Positions 47,238 to 57,193 of a DNA stretch of 64,000 bases are shown here, piece after piece. The position numbers and the translations under genes were made by a program. Every line of letters starts with the position of its first letter. Positions within the stretch are counted from its first letter, which is position 1. The notes under the pieces are model-generated. The model was given only the letters and a program-made list of their open reading frames with translations. It was not told the origin of the DNA and did no database searches. This DNA is from Aliidiomarina iranensis. GTDB lineage: Bacteria > Pseudomonadota > Gammaproteobacteria > Enterobacterales > Alteromonadaceae. The DNA lies in NCBI RefSeq assembly GCF_003987135.1, contig NZ_PIPJ01000003.1, positions 124,001-188,000 of the forward strand, given 5' to 3'.

Positions 47238-48737
47238 ATGACTGATCGTTATTTGTTTGCTGACGAACCTACGGAAACGCCAGAAGCACTAAACGAACGT
47301 TGGAAAATATTAATCGTTGATGATGAGCCTGAAGTGCACGCGGTAACGCGATTAGCGCTAAGCGATTTTCAATTTTTAGGCCGTGGCCTAGAGTTTTACA
47401 GCGCAGAATCCGGAGAAGCCGGTTGTGCGTTGATGCGCGAACACCCAGATGCTGCCATTATTTTGCTTGATGTTGTTATGGAAACCGATGATGCCGGTTT
47501 AAAGGTTGCACGATACATTCGTGAGGAACTGGATAATCACTTTATTCGCATTATTTTACGTACTGGCCAGCCGGGGCAAGCCCCAGAGCGAACAGTGATC
47601 ATTAATTACGATATCAATGATTACAAATCAAAAACTGAACTAACGGCGCAAAAGTTATTTACCGCGGTGATGTCGAGCTTACGTTCCTACCGCGATATCA
47701 TGTCCATTGAACATAGCCGCCGTGGGCTTGAAAAGATTTTGCAGTCGTCTGCCGACCTGTTTTCGGAACAATCAATTGATAACTTTGTTGATGGATTGGT
47801 GCAGCAGTTAAGCTGGCTTATTGGTGGTGCCCGACAAGTTTTGTATGCAGAAGTGGACCCGGATCATAATCCCGGACAATTTACGGTGCGGGCCGCCTTT
47901 GGTGAAGAGGCCGATATTATGGTTGGCCGGCCGATCAAAGCTGGTTTACCGGTAGAAGCCCTGAGTGAGCTTGAGCAGGTTGTAAGAACTCGCCGTCCAT
48001 TCTTTAGCGATGATATCGCTATCGTTTATTCCTTGAGCGGGGCCCGGCCCTTGGGTGGCTTGCTTTGTTTATCCGGTTTAGCACGGCAATTAAACCGGCA
48101 AGAACGTGATTTACTCACACTATTTGCCGATCAGATTCAATTAGCGTTAAACAATGTTTTGCGGGAGCGCGATGCGAATCATTTTGTAGCGCAATTAAGC
48201 GAACGCTTGCTGGTTCTTGAGCAAAATGCACTATATCGCGATGATGTGAATCAACATCCGGCTGCAAAAACAAGCTTGGTTCTTAGTGATGCGCTTGGTT
48301 TAACCAACGCAGAGCAAGAGCACACAGCCTTAGCAAGCACCTTAATGGCACTCATCTCTGGAATTTGTGAAGTAACGCTTGCGCAAGAAGCACTAGAAGT
48401 GCGAGTTTGCTACGAACGCATGCATCGAATTGCTAAAGGGATAGAAGTTGATTCTAACCCTGTTGTGAAGGTTTTGCTGATTGGCATTGATGAGCGTTTC
48501 GAGCGTTTCGACGGCGAAGGCTTTCCCGGATTGGTGCAGGCAGAAGAATTCTCATTAAATAGCCAAGTAATAAGCCTAATTAGCATTATATATGGTGAAA
48601 TTAGCGCTGGGCGTGGTGTAGAAGCAACGCTCAAAGCATTATTAGCTGAAACAGAGGGGCGCTTTGCCCCGGGTTTGGTGAGCGCGCTAAGAAGCAATTT
48701 TTCCACGATTGCTGATTGCTTTAATGTACAGGCATGA
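47238..48737 (+). CDS. Response regulator: REC-DUF3369-degenerate HD-GYP
   Basis: Cytoplasmic signalling protein of 499 residues. The receiver domain (about 22-145) is complete: Asp28/Asp29, phospho-acceptor Asp78, Thr109 and Lys130 or 132. A GAF-like DUF3369 region (about 150-320) follows. The C-terminal part aligns with HD-GYP phosphodiesterases around ERFDGEGFPG (422-431; normally HERWDGxGYP) and EGRFAPGLVSAL, but the HD metal ligands are not seen. It is probably catalytically dead and may bind c-di-GMP or partners. It occupies the place of the sirB genes between prmC and kdsA in E. coli. An AGGA ribosome site precedes the ATG. No partner kinase is nearby. Confidence 0.85.
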   Translation: MTDRYLFADEPTETPEALNERWKILIVDDEPEVHAVTRLALSDFQFLGRGLEFYSAESGEAGCALMREHPDAAIILLDVVMETDDAGLKVARYIREELDNHFIRIILRTGQPGQAPERTVIINYDINDYKSKTELTAQKLFTAVMSSLRSYRDIMSIEHSRRGLEKILQSSADLFSEQSIDNFVDGLVQQLSWLIGGARQVLYAEVDPDHNPGQFTVRAAFGEEADIMVGRPIKAGLPVEALSELEQVVRTRRPFFSDDIAIVYSLSGARPLGGLLCLSGLARQLNRQERDLLTLFADQIQLALNNVLRERDANHFVAQLSERLLVLEQNALYRDDVNQHPAAKTSLVLSDALGLTNAEQEHTALASTLMALISGICEVTLAQEALEVRVCYERMHRIAKGIEVDSNPVVKVLLIGIDERFERFDGEGFPGLVQAEEFSLNSQVISLISIIYGEISAGRGVEATLKALLAETEGRFAPGLVSALRSNFSTIADCFNVQA

Positions 48738-48750
48738 AGTAAGTAAGCTA

Positions 48751-48776
48751 AGCAATCACTATTGCGCAATCACTAT
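48751..48776. repeat. Short direct repeats upstream of kdsA
   Basis: GCAATCACTATT occurs twice (48751-48762 and 48765-48776), surrounded by AAGTAAGTAAG and AAGTAATAACTACTAAGTAAG. The whole gap between the response-regulator gene and kdsA is repetitive. Confidence 0.75.
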
Positions 48777-48808
48777 TAAGTAATAACTACTAAGTAAGAA
48801 CCAAATAA

Positions 48809-49687
<879 letters not shown>

Positions 49688-49759
49688 AAATTACGCCCTC
49701 TTGATGTGAGAACTTGAGGGCTTGCTGATAGGGCCATTCTGCTGTAGATTTAACCTTAG

Positions 49760-49776
49760 TTAAACGATCGTTTTAA
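49760..49776 (+). promoter_or_regulatory. Palindromic operator-like site before the TetR gene
   Basis: A TTAAACGATCGTTTTAA site with the perfect core AAACGATCGTTT lies 13 bases before the start of the TetR-family gene, right where an autoregulatory site is expected. AAAC..GTTT half sites fit PsrA-type operators. Confidence 0.65.
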
Positions 49777-49789
49777 ATAAGGGGCAGTT

Positions 49790-50437
49790 ATGGCGAAAGC
49801 CCTACGCACGAAAGACAAAATTATTATTGCGGCAGAAAAACTATTCTCGGAGCACGGCTTTGAGCAAACCTCTTTGCGGCAAATTACCAGTGAGGCCGAA
49901 GTTAATTTAGCTTCTGTAAATTACCACTTTGGTTCCAAGAAAGCCTTGATTCAAGCAGTAATGGCACGCTATCAAAGCGTATTTATGCCCGCTTTAGCAG
50001 AACAATTACACCAGCTGCAGAAACACCCAGAGCAAATTACCACCAAGGATGTACTGGCCTGTACGATGCAACCTATGATTGCGCTGCGGCATGTGCGCTT
50101 AGATGGTCCTGTTATCTATTTGCGTTTGCTTGGCTATGCTTACAGTGAAATTCAAGGGCATTTGCGTAAATTCACTATGAGCAACTATGGTGAAATCGTG
50201 CATGAATTTTTTCAATTGATACAACAAGCGAATCCTAGCGTATGCCCTAAAACCCTATTTTGGCGCTTACACTTTAGCTTGGGAGCCATGTTGTTTGCGC
50301 AAACATCGAGCCAAGCTCTTCGAGAAATAGCGGCCGCAGATTTTGGTGAGGAAACGCAAGCAGAAGAAACATTATTAAAATTATTACCCTTCGTGGCTGC
50401 GGGGATTTCTGCTGCCGAGCCAGATGTGGAAAGTTAA
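49790..50437 (+). CDS. TetR/AcrR regulator, PsrA-like
   Basis: Transcription factor of 215 residues. The N-terminal helix-turn-helix (KDKIIIAAEKLFSEHGFEQTSLRQITSEAEVNLASVNYHFGSK, about 8-52) is textbook TetR. The C-terminal ligand domain resembles PsrA-type regulators, which sense long-chain acyl ligands and repress fatty-acid oxidation genes. That fits the adjacent fadE. The ATG at 49790 has an AAGGGG ribosome site. A palindrome before the gene suggests autoregulation. The PsrA assignment rests on context and overall similarity. Confidence 0.85.
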   Translation: MAKALRTKDKIIIAAEKLFSEHGFEQTSLRQITSEAEVNLASVNYHFGSKKALIQAVMARYQSVFMPALAEQLHQLQKHPEQITTKDVLACTMQPMIALRHVRLDGPVIYLRLLGYAYSEIQGHLRKFTMSNYGEIVHEFFQLIQQANPSVCPKTLFWRLHFSLGAMLFAQTSSQALREIAAADFGEETQAEETLLKLLPFVAAGISAAEPDVES

Positions 50438-50447
50438 GCTATGTTAT

Positions 50448-50461
50448 ATACGATCGAGTAT
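50448..50461 (+). promoter_or_regulatory. Possible second operator before fadE
   Basis: ATACGATCGAGTAT shares ACGATCG with the site before the regulator gene and has ATAC...GTAT symmetry. It lies just upstream of a CATAAT that could be the fadE -10 box. Confidence 0.4.
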
Positions 50462-50489
50462 TCATAATACGGGCTGTTAAGGAGCTGTC

Positions 50490-52802
50490 ATGTCCATTAT
50501 TTTAATTCTACTTGTTATTATCGCGGTGCTATTTGGTGTGCCGGATATCCGCCGGCGGGTAATTTCGCGCCCGGCATTCAAGTTTTTCAAACGCGTGCTA
50601 CCGCCTATGTCGAATACTGAGCGGGAGGCGATGGAAGCTGGGGATGTATGGTGGGATGGTGAATTATTTTCCGGGCAACCGGATTGGTTTTCGCTGCTGA
50701 AAACCAAAGCACCCACGTTCACGAGCGAAGAACAAGCTTTTATTGATGGGCCACTAGAGGAACTTCTAGCGGCGTTGGATGATTTTGATATCAACGTGCA
50801 CCAACGCGATTTACCGGAAGCAGTTTGGGCGATTATTAAAAAGCATCGTTTCTTTGCCATGATCATTGGTAAAGAGTATGGCGGGTTAGATTTCTCTCCC
50901 GCTGCAAACTCGCACATTGTTTCCCGTATTGCCACGCGCTCCTTGGCTACCGCGGTAACTATCATGGTGCCTAATTCTCTAGGTCCAGGTGAGTTACTTA
51001 CGCATTATGGCACTATGGAGCAAAAGCAACGTTGGTTGCCGGGTCTGGCGAAGGGTGATGAAATCCCATGTTTCGCGCTAACAGGGCCAGAAGCAGGTTC
51101 CGATGCCGGAAGCATTCCGGATACTGGGGTAATCTGTAAAGGTGAATATAACGGTGAGGAAGTGGTTGGTATTCGGCTGAATTGGAGTAAGCGGTATATC
51201 ACCTTAGCGCCAGTAGCAACAGTGCTTGGGCTAGCTTTTAAATTGTATGATCCAGAAAACCTAATAGGTGAAAAAGAAGAGCTTGGTATAACCTGCGCGT
51301 TAATTCCCACGAATCACGAGGGGGTAGAAATTGGTGATCGCCATTACCCGCTTACCCAAGCTTTCATGAACGGCACCACCTACGGAAAAGATGTGTTCAT
51401 TCCGTTAGATTGGATTATCGGTGGCCAAAAATATGCCGGTAAAGGCTGGCAAATGCTGATGGAATGCTTGTCAGCAGGGCGAGGTATTTCGTTGCCGGCT
51501 TTAGCAACAGCTACTGGACACAACGCCCAACGCTACACTGGTGCGTACGCTTTCGTTCGCCAGCAGTTCGGGTTACCTATTGGTAAATTCGAGGGCGTAC
51601 AGGAGGCTATGGGGCGAATCGGCGGGTTGAACTACAGTATAGAATCCATGCGTCGATTAACGGTTACAGCCTTGTGTGAGGGCTACAGCCCATCAGTGAT
51701 TACGGCAATGACAAAGTACCACATGACAGAAATGGGCCGGCAAGTGATGAACGATGCGCTCGATGTGCATGCTGGTAAAGGTATTCAGATGGGGCCGTTA
51801 AATTACCTAGCCTCTGGCTATATGGGTACACCCATTTCGATTACCGTTGAAGGGGCCAATATTCTTACGCGTAATCTAATGATTTTTGGTCAAGGTGCAA
51901 CTCGATGTCATCCTTATGTGTTGGCGGAAATGGAAGCGGCGGCAAATGAAGATGAAGAAGCCGGTTTACGCGCATTTGATCATTTACTCATCAAGCATAT
52001 AGGTTTTGCCGCGGGGAACACCTTCAGCGCCTTGTGGCATGGTTTAACAGGTGCGCGATTTGCAAATGCACCGGTAAGCGGGGAAACCACAAAGTATTAC
52101 CAGCAATTATCTCGTATGAGCCGTGGCCTCGCGCTATGTGCCGATGTTTCCATGCTCACTATGGGCGGCGATTTAAAACGCAAAGAGATGATTTCGGCAC
52201 GGCTTGGGGATGTATTGAGCCATTTATATATGGCATCGGCGGTGTTGAAGCGGTTTGAAGATGACGGCCGGCAGGTGGCTGATTTGCCTTTTGTTCATTA
52301 CGCCATCGCAAATCATTTACATGCCATTGGTGTTGCCTTTGCGGGCTTCTTTCAAAATTTCCCAAATCAGGCCGTTGGCCGAATACTCAAATTCTTCGTG
52401 TTCCCATTCGGTATCCGTTATTTGAAACCAGCTGATGGCTATGCTCAAGCTATATCTGAAGCCATGATGCAGCCAGGTGTTGCCCGTGAACGCCATACAT
52501 TCTTGAGCTACTGGAAAGATGATGGAAAAGATGTAACTGGCCATATGGAATTGGCATTCGTGCGGATGTTCGAATTGCAGGACGTTTATAAACGTATCAA
52601 GAAGGCTCAGAAAAAAGGTGAGATAAGCGAAAATCTTTTAGGCGATGAGTTAGCAGATGCCGCGCTGGAAGCCGAAATTTTAAGTACGGATGAAGCCAAG
52701 GCCTTCCGTGAGTGTGAAATATTACGCATGCGCGCGGTGGCGGTAGATAGCTTTGCCAAAGAAGATGTGAAGAAAGGTGAATTTAATGCGAAACCTACCT
52801 AG
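50490..52802 (+). CDS. fadE: Acyl-CoA dehydrogenase FadE
   Basis: First step of fatty-acid beta-oxidation, introducing the trans-2 double bond into acyl-CoA. This is the large (about 800-residue) membrane-associated form: an N-terminal hydrophobic helix (residues 1-18), the acyl-CoA dehydrogenase core with FALTGPEAGSDAGSIPDTG and the catalytic region ITVEGANILTRNLMIFGQG, and the C-terminal DUF1974-type domain. It has 770 residues against 814 in E. coli. It lies downstream of the PsrA-like regulator and ends at a strong terminator. Confidence 0.96.
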   Translation: MSIILILLVIIAVLFGVPDIRRRVISRPAFKFFKRVLPPMSNTEREAMEAGDVWWDGELFSGQPDWFSLLKTKAPTFTSEEQAFIDGPLEELLAALDDFDINVHQRDLPEAVWAIIKKHRFFAMIIGKEYGGLDFSPAANSHIVSRIATRSLATAVTIMVPNSLGPGELLTHYGTMEQKQRWLPGLAKGDEIPCFALTGPEAGSDAGSIPDTGVICKGEYNGEEVVGIRLNWSKRYITLAPVATVLGLAFKLYDPENLIGEKEELGITCALIPTNHEGVEIGDRHYPLTQAFMNGTTYGKDVFIPLDWIIGGQKYAGKGWQMLMECLSAGRGISLPALATATGHNAQRYTGAYAFVRQQFGLPIGKFEGVQEAMGRIGGLNYSIESMRRLTVTALCEGYSPSVITAMTKYHMTEMGRQVMNDALDVHAGKGIQMGPLNYLASGYMGTPISITVEGANILTRNLMIFGQGATRCHPYVLAEMEAAANEDEEAGLRAFDHLLIKHIGFAAGNTFSALWHGLTGARFANAPVSGETTKYYQQLSRMSRGLALCADVSMLTMGGDLKRKEMISARLGDVLSHLYMASAVLKRFEDDGRQVADLPFVHYAIANHLHAIGVAFAGFFQNFPNQAVGRILKFFVFPFGIRYLKPADGYAQAISEAMMQPGVARERHTFLSYWKDDGKDVTGHMELAFVRMFELQDVYKRIKKAQKKGEISENLLGDELADAALEAEILSTDEAKAFRECEILRMRAVAVDSFAKEDVKKGEFNAKPT

Positions 52803-52818
52803 AAGATAGGCGGAATAT

Positions 52819-52847
52819 AAAAAACCGGCAGTCAATGCCGGTTTTTT
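52819..52847. terminator. Terminator after fadE
   Basis: AAAAAACCGGCA / TGCCGGTTTTTT stem with a five-base loop and U tracts on both strands. It also serves the convergent S41 protease gene. Confidence 0.92.
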
Positions 52848-52874
52848 ATTTGCTCTTACTGTAAGGGCGCACCC

Positions 52875-54251
52875 TTAAAATTCATTGCGCCATTTTTCAA
52901 GAAGTGGATTATTAGATTTTACCGGGGCGGATAACACCCGAGCGTCGGTTTCTTCCACTTGTAAACTGCTTACACTCGCCGCTGCACTGCATTGCCCGTT
53001 TGCAATGTGATAAGAGGCTTCTGCGAGCAACGGATCGGCGGGGTCTCCCCAATCACCTACAATCACATCTTCGGCAGCGCAAGTAACGGGTAAGCCATCA
53101 AAATAGTTACCAAAGCCTTCGGCATTAACGGTTTGGAAGGTAATTGCAAATACAACTTTATCGCAAATGTCGCGAGGTTGTTGGCCAACGGGTTTACCAC
53201 AGGTGGGCGCACCAATAGTAACTACTTCAACGAAGGGGCTCAGTGAATTAATTACCAACTCTGAGGAAGAGCAACTGGCATTGGTGGTGAGAACATACAC
53301 ACGATCTAAATTTAAACGTTCGATTCCGGGCCCTAAATCGAAAAATGTCACTTGGTCTTCGTAATTATCGTTATATTGATAGGTAAGAAATACTTCATTT
53401 TCAACGTTATTCCACGCCGCTTGTGAAGCTAGTTGATTTGCAACCCGCACGAGGCCGCCACCGTTGTAGCGTAAATCAATGATCAATTCATCCACACCAA
53501 TAAGGGCATCATAAGCGTTGTTTAAATCAACTTCGGCACGGTTGATAAAGGTGTCGAATACAAAATATCCCACTTCTTTATCGTCAATTTGCAACCGTTC
53601 AGTAGCCATTACCGTGTTGGTTTCTACCGTGCTTTTTTCTAAACGCTCAGTAAATAGTTGGCCGTCAGGTTTACGATAAGTAATCTCGCGCTCAACACCG
53701 TCGCTGTTATCACCGAACAGATCAACGGTAGATGCTTCACCGTTTTCTATACGTTGATACCAAGTTTCCATCGGAATACCTTCAATTTCGGTAATCACAT
53801 CGCCGCGGCGAATACCCGCTTGAGCTGCCGCTGAATTATCATAAACATAACGAACTTCGATTACGCCTAAATCGGTTCGGTCACGAATACCAAAACCAAA
53901 CCCAAAAAACTCGGCATCAATGTAGCGTGCCTGGTACTCTTCCTCGGTAATGATGAAAGAAAACCTATCGCGAGGTACAACTAAATCATCGAGCAGCTCA
54001 AACACTGAACCGTAACTATCCGGGTTCACATTGGTGTTGATCTCATCGTTCCAAAGGTAGCGATCATCCATAAAATCGAGTAGTTGCTGGTTCTGCCCAG
54101 CAATCGAACATTGGTTATTGTTGATCAGTGGTGGCTCGCCTTCGAATACATCTTCACTACCACAGGCCGCTAGAACTAGTGGCAGGGTAGCTGCCACTAG
54201 CAGTTTTCGTTGCGATGAAAAGCGTTTTGAATTTACTTTGCTGGCACACAT
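52875..54251 (-). CDS. S41-family peptidase lipoprotein with PDZ domain
   Basis: Exported C-terminal-processing-type serine protease. The leader has a lipobox, LVLAAC, so it is a lipoprotein. A PDZ-like domain (about 120-190; VYDNSAAAQAGIRRGDVITEIEGIP) is followed by the S41 catalytic domain: DLRYNGGGLV, the nucleophile region TNASCSSSELVINSL and the general-base Lys in APTCGKPVGQQ. Paired cysteines in the C-terminal part suggest disulfides. It has 458 residues. The ATG at 54251 has a GAGAG site. The substrate is unknown; it is not the prc gene paired with NlpI. Confidence 0.9.
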   Translation of the reverse strand: MCASKVNSKRFSSQRKLLVAATLPLVLAACGSEDVFEGEPPLINNNQCSIAGQNQQLLDFMDDRYLWNDEINTNVNPDSYGSVFELLDDLVVPRDRFSFIITEEEYQARYIDAEFFGFGFGIRDRTDLGVIEVRYVYDNSAAAQAGIRRGDVITEIEGIPMETWYQRIENGEASTVDLFGDNSDGVEREITYRKPDGQLFTERLEKSTVETNTVMATERLQIDDKEVGYFVFDTFINRAEVDLNNAYDALIGVDELIIDLRYNGGGLVRVANQLASQAAWNNVENEVFLTYQYNDNYEDQVTFFDLGPGIERLNLDRVYVLTTNASCSSSELVINSLSPFVEVVTIGAPTCGKPVGQQPRDICDKVVFAITFQTVNAEGFGNYFDGLPVTCAAEDVIVGDWGDPADPLLAEASYHIANGQCSAAASVSSLQVEETDARVLSAPVKSNNPLLEKWRNEF

Positions 54252-54573
54252 AATTTCTCTCTACTTCTAAGAGCCCTGTTTTGCCATAAAAGCAAAAGAA
54301 AAGGCTCATGCTAATTCACCAACCCCCTTTCAGAAACAATCATATAATGTGCTTTATTCACTGAAGATCGGTTGTAACCTTGCCGTTGTTTCTAGCATAG
54401 TTATATTTTTGTTAATTTGGAATGCTTTCGTGCACGCATTTACTGAGTTTTACTCTTCTAATGAGTTTCGGCCGATTTACTTGCAATTTACGCCGCAGCA
54501 GAGCAGAAATTCGATATGCAATGGGTTATTGTAATAAGGCAGTAGTTAACTTTACACAAGGAATAAACGTTTT
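54252..54573. other. Divergent intergenic region S41 peptidase / nagZ
   Basis: No convincing gene. A 61-codon open frame at 54349-54534 lacks a ribosome site and any recognisable product. The AT-rich stretch must carry the promoters of both flanking genes, but I see no clear consensus. Confidence 0.6.
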
Positions 54574-55578
54574 ATGTCAGGATTGATTCTCGATTTCGCA
54601 GGTACTCGTTTAACGGAGCAAGATCGTGAGCTTTTGTTGCATCCATCGGTTGCGGGCGTAATCCTTTTTACGCGCAATTACGAGAGCCCTGAGCAGTTAA
54701 CTGAGCTTACTGCCGATATTAGAAATACGGCGAAGCGAGATATTCTGATCACGGTGGATCATGAAGGTGGTCGTGTACAGCGTTTTCGGAGTGGCTTTTC
54801 AGCGATTCCAGCTATGGGACATTTTCAGCATATTGCGAAAAATGAAGCGCAACAAGCGGCACTTGCGCGGGAAATGGGTTGGTTGATGGCCAGTGAGTTA
54901 TTAGCCTGCGGCGTAGACCACAGTTTTGCACCTGTGCTTGATGTGCATGGTCCGAGCCAGGTGATTGGCGATCGAGCTTTCGCTGAAAAGCCCGAAGATA
55001 TTGTTTGGTTGGCGAATGCATTTATTCGTGGAATGCATGAAGCAGGTATGCGCGCTACCGGTAAACATTTTCCCGGGCACGGAACTGTTGTGGCTGATTC
55101 ACATGTAGATATTCCCGTTGATGATCGCGATCTTGCCGCGATTCTCGAGCATGATGGTGCAGTGTTCGCGCAATTAGCGCAAAATATTCAAGCGGTTATG
55201 CCAGCACATGTTATTTATCCAAAAGTTGCACCTGAACCCGCTGGCTTTTCCTCGTTTTGGTTGCAAGAGATATTGCGGGAACGTTTTGAATTTGCCGGTG
55301 TGATCATCAGCGATGATTTGTTGATGGCAGGTGCTACCGTGGCGGGTAGTGTGCAAGAGCGAGCAGAAAAGGCGTTAGCAGCCGGTTGTGATTTGTTGCT
55401 CGTATGCAACGACCAAGCCGCCGCGCGCAAGGTTCTTGCAGATGTGAGTTTTCCTGAGCCAAGCCGTGATGCTATTGGCATCTTAAAAGGGAAAACTAGC
55501 TTCACAACGCTGGATGCTCTAAAAGGCAGCCAGCGCTGGAAGAACGCTCAGAAACTTTTGGAAATGTTTATCGCTTAA
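54574..55578 (+). CDS. nagZ: Beta-N-acetylhexosaminidase NagZ
   Basis: Cytoplasmic glycoside hydrolase family 3 enzyme of peptidoglycan recycling, releasing GlcNAc from muropeptides. The family motif KHFPGHGTVVADSHVDIPV carries the catalytic His, and the nucleophile Asp is in VIISDDLLMAGA. The N-terminal block LTEQDRELLLHPSVAGVILFTRNY matches the family. It has 334 residues (E. coli 341). An AAGGAA ribosome site precedes the ATG. Confidence 0.97.
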   Translation: MSGLILDFAGTRLTEQDRELLLHPSVAGVILFTRNYESPEQLTELTADIRNTAKRDILITVDHEGGRVQRFRSGFSAIPAMGHFQHIAKNEAQQAALAREMGWLMASELLACGVDHSFAPVLDVHGPSQVIGDRAFAEKPEDIVWLANAFIRGMHEAGMRATGKHFPGHGTVVADSHVDIPVDDRDLAAILEHDGAVFAQLAQNIQAVMPAHVIYPKVAPEPAGFSSFWLQEILRERFEFAGVIISDDLLMAGATVAGSVQERAEKALAAGCDLLLVCNDQAAARKVLADVSFPEPSRDAIGILKGKTSFTTLDALKGSQRWKNAQKLLEMFIA

Positions 55579-55590
55579 AGCATCTGTAAC

Positions 55591-56289
55591 TTATTCTTCG
55601 TAGGTTAATGGATCGGTGATACCGTGGGCGGCAAATGCTGCTAGGCGTTCACGGCATGCGCTGCATTTGCCGCACGCGTGTTCTCTGCCGTTGTAGCAGG
55701 TCCATGTGTCGGCATAATCTAAGTTCATGCGAATGCCATCAGCTAAGATATCGCCCTTTGTGTTGTGTAAATAGGGCGAGTGCACTGGGATCGCCTTATA
55801 ATTAGCGAGTTGGCTTACAGTATTCATGGCCTCAACGAATTCTGGGCGGCAATCGGGATAGATATCGTGGTCACCTGCATGTGCACCGTAATAAACCTCA
55901 TCAGCATCAATTGAAACCGCGTAACCAATCGCTAACGAGAGTAAAATCATATTTCGGTTAGGAACCACGGTTGATTGCATATTGCTCTCGGCGTAATCGG
56001 CGTTTGGTACGGCAATATCGGAAGTTAGGGAGGAGCCAGCCAGTAAGCTGTTGATTGCACGGATATCAACAATTTTGTGTTCAATTTTCAGCTTTTCGCA
56101 TACTTTAGCCGCATAATCTAGCTCTTTACTGTGGCGTTGCCCGTAATTAAATGAAAGTGCGGCAACTTGGCAGCCGTCGGCGATTGCGCGATTTAATACG
56201 GTAAAAGAATCCATACCGCCGGAATAGATTACAACGGCTCGTTTGCACTTGGCCGCTGGCTGATTCGATGATGCTGGTGTGGGCTGCAT
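55591..56289 (-). CDS. queC: 7-cyano-7-deazaguanine synthase
   Basis: Forms preQ0 from CDG in queuosine synthesis, using ATP. The ATP pyrophosphatase loop is [14 protein letters not shown]. The zinc ligands are the C-terminal cysteines of [13 protein letters not shown], with the earlier TWTCYNG. It has 232 residues. It is divergent from queE, the enzyme before it in the pathway, and the two starts are 126 bases apart. Confidence 0.97.
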   Translation of the reverse strand: MQPTPASSNQPAAKCKRAVVIYSGGMDSFTVLNRAIADGCQVAALSFNYGQRHSKELDYAAKVCEKLKIEHKIVDIRAINSLLAGSSLTSDIAVPNADYAESNMQSTVVPNRNMILLSLAIGYAVSIDADEVYYGAHAGDHDIYPDCRPEFVEAMNTVSQLANYKAIPVHSPYLHNTKGDILADGIRMNLDYADTWTCYNGREHACGKCSACRERLAAFAAHGITDPLTYEE

Positions 56290-56340
56290 TTAGGCGAAAA
56301 CTCCAATTTCTATTTGTTAATGCGTTCACGATAGTGGATT

Positions 56341-56349
56341 TGCTATAAT
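56341..56349 (+). promoter_or_regulatory. queE: Extended -10 promoter element for queE
   Basis: TGCTATAAT is a perfect TATAAT with the TGn extension. No good -35 is visible, as expected for extended -10 promoters. It lies 67 bases before the queE ATG. Confidence 0.65.
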
Positions 56350-56415
56350 GCCACTTACTTTGCGATCTTACCTCAATCCGCATTAATACAGAAGCTACTC
56401 AAGAAGGCAACGGCC

Positions 56416-57087
56416 ATGCAATATCCGGTTAATGAACTGTTCGAAACTATTCAAGGCGAAGGTTTATATACCGGTGTGCCGGCAATATTTTTGCGCTTAC
56501 AAGGCTGCCCTGTGGGTTGCCCTTGGTGTGATACGCAACACACCTGGAGTAAAATGGCAGAAAATGCTGTTGATTTCGGCCAAATCATTACCAAAACTGG
56601 CCCGGATGAGCGTTACAGCGAACTCAGCGCGGAAGCGATTTTACAACGCATTCAGAGCTTGGGTTTTACCGCCAAACACATCGTGATTACCGGCGGAGAA
56701 CCTTGTATGTACGATCTGCGCCCCCTCGCCGAAGTACTCGAACCCCTTGGTTATCAATTACAAATCGAAACAAGTGGAACCTTTCCTATTTTGGCAAGCT
56801 CCAGTACTTGGGTTACGGTATCGCCAAAAGTTGATATGCCGGGTGGCTACCCGGTTTTAGCCGATGCTATGCAGCGTGCAGATGAAATTAAATATCCGAT
56901 TGCGATGGAAAAACACATTAGTGCATTCGATGCCTTGCTGGCAGAAAAGCCTGCCCGTGCTGGCGCGGTTATTTGTTTGCAGCCTATAAGCCAGCGGCCA
57001 AGAGCAACGGAACTGGCGATTAAAGTGTGCCGAGAGCGCAACTGGCGGTTGTCGGTACAACTACATAAATATTTGGCAATAGAGTAA
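56416..57087 (+). CDS. queE: 7-carboxy-7-deazaguanine synthase
   Basis: Radical SAM enzyme that contracts CPH4 to CDG, the step before QueC. The cluster motif CxxxCxxC is LQGCPVGCPWCDTQHTW, and the SAM site is VITGGEPCMYDL. It has 223 residues, the E. coli type length. The ATG at 56416 lies downstream of an extended -10 element. The Tad locus follows 106 bases later. Confidence 0.96.
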   Translation: MQYPVNELFETIQGEGLYTGVPAIFLRLQGCPVGCPWCDTQHTWSKMAENAVDFGQIITKTGPDERYSELSAEAILQRIQSLGFTAKHIVITGGEPCMYDLRPLAEVLEPLGYQLQIETSGTFPILASSSTWVTVSPKVDMPGGYPVLADAMQRADEIKYPIAMEKHISAFDALLAEKPARAGAVICLQPISQRPRATELAIKVCRERNWRLSVQLHKYLAIE

Positions 57088-57125
57088 AAGCCGCTCACGA
57101 ACTTTTCTCATGTTGTGCTTAGAGC

Positions 57126-57175
57126 TATGCTTTCACTATTACGGCAAGGGTTACCGTAATAGCTAGGGAAGCATA
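57126..57175 (+). promoter_or_regulatory. Nested hairpin in front of the Tad pilus locus
   Basis: A perfect 9-bp inner stem, CTATTACGG (57136-57144) / CCGTAATAG (57154-57162), lies inside a 7-bp outer stem, TATGCTT (57126-57132) / AAGCATA (57169-57175). It ends 18 bases before the pilin ATG and is not followed by a U run, so it is not a usual terminator of queE. It may be an operator or an RNA control element. Confidence 0.7.
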
Positions 57176-57193
57176 CTGCTCAAGGAGGGCAAC

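Noticed and set aside
49695-49721. GCCCTC / GAGGGC inverted repeat after kdsA as a terminator
   Set aside because: The stem is only six pairs with a long loop and no U run; too weak to call.
54349-54534. A 61-codon frame between the S41 peptidase gene and nagZ
   Set aside because: It has a hydrophobic start but no ribosome site and lies in a divergent promoter region; not supported.
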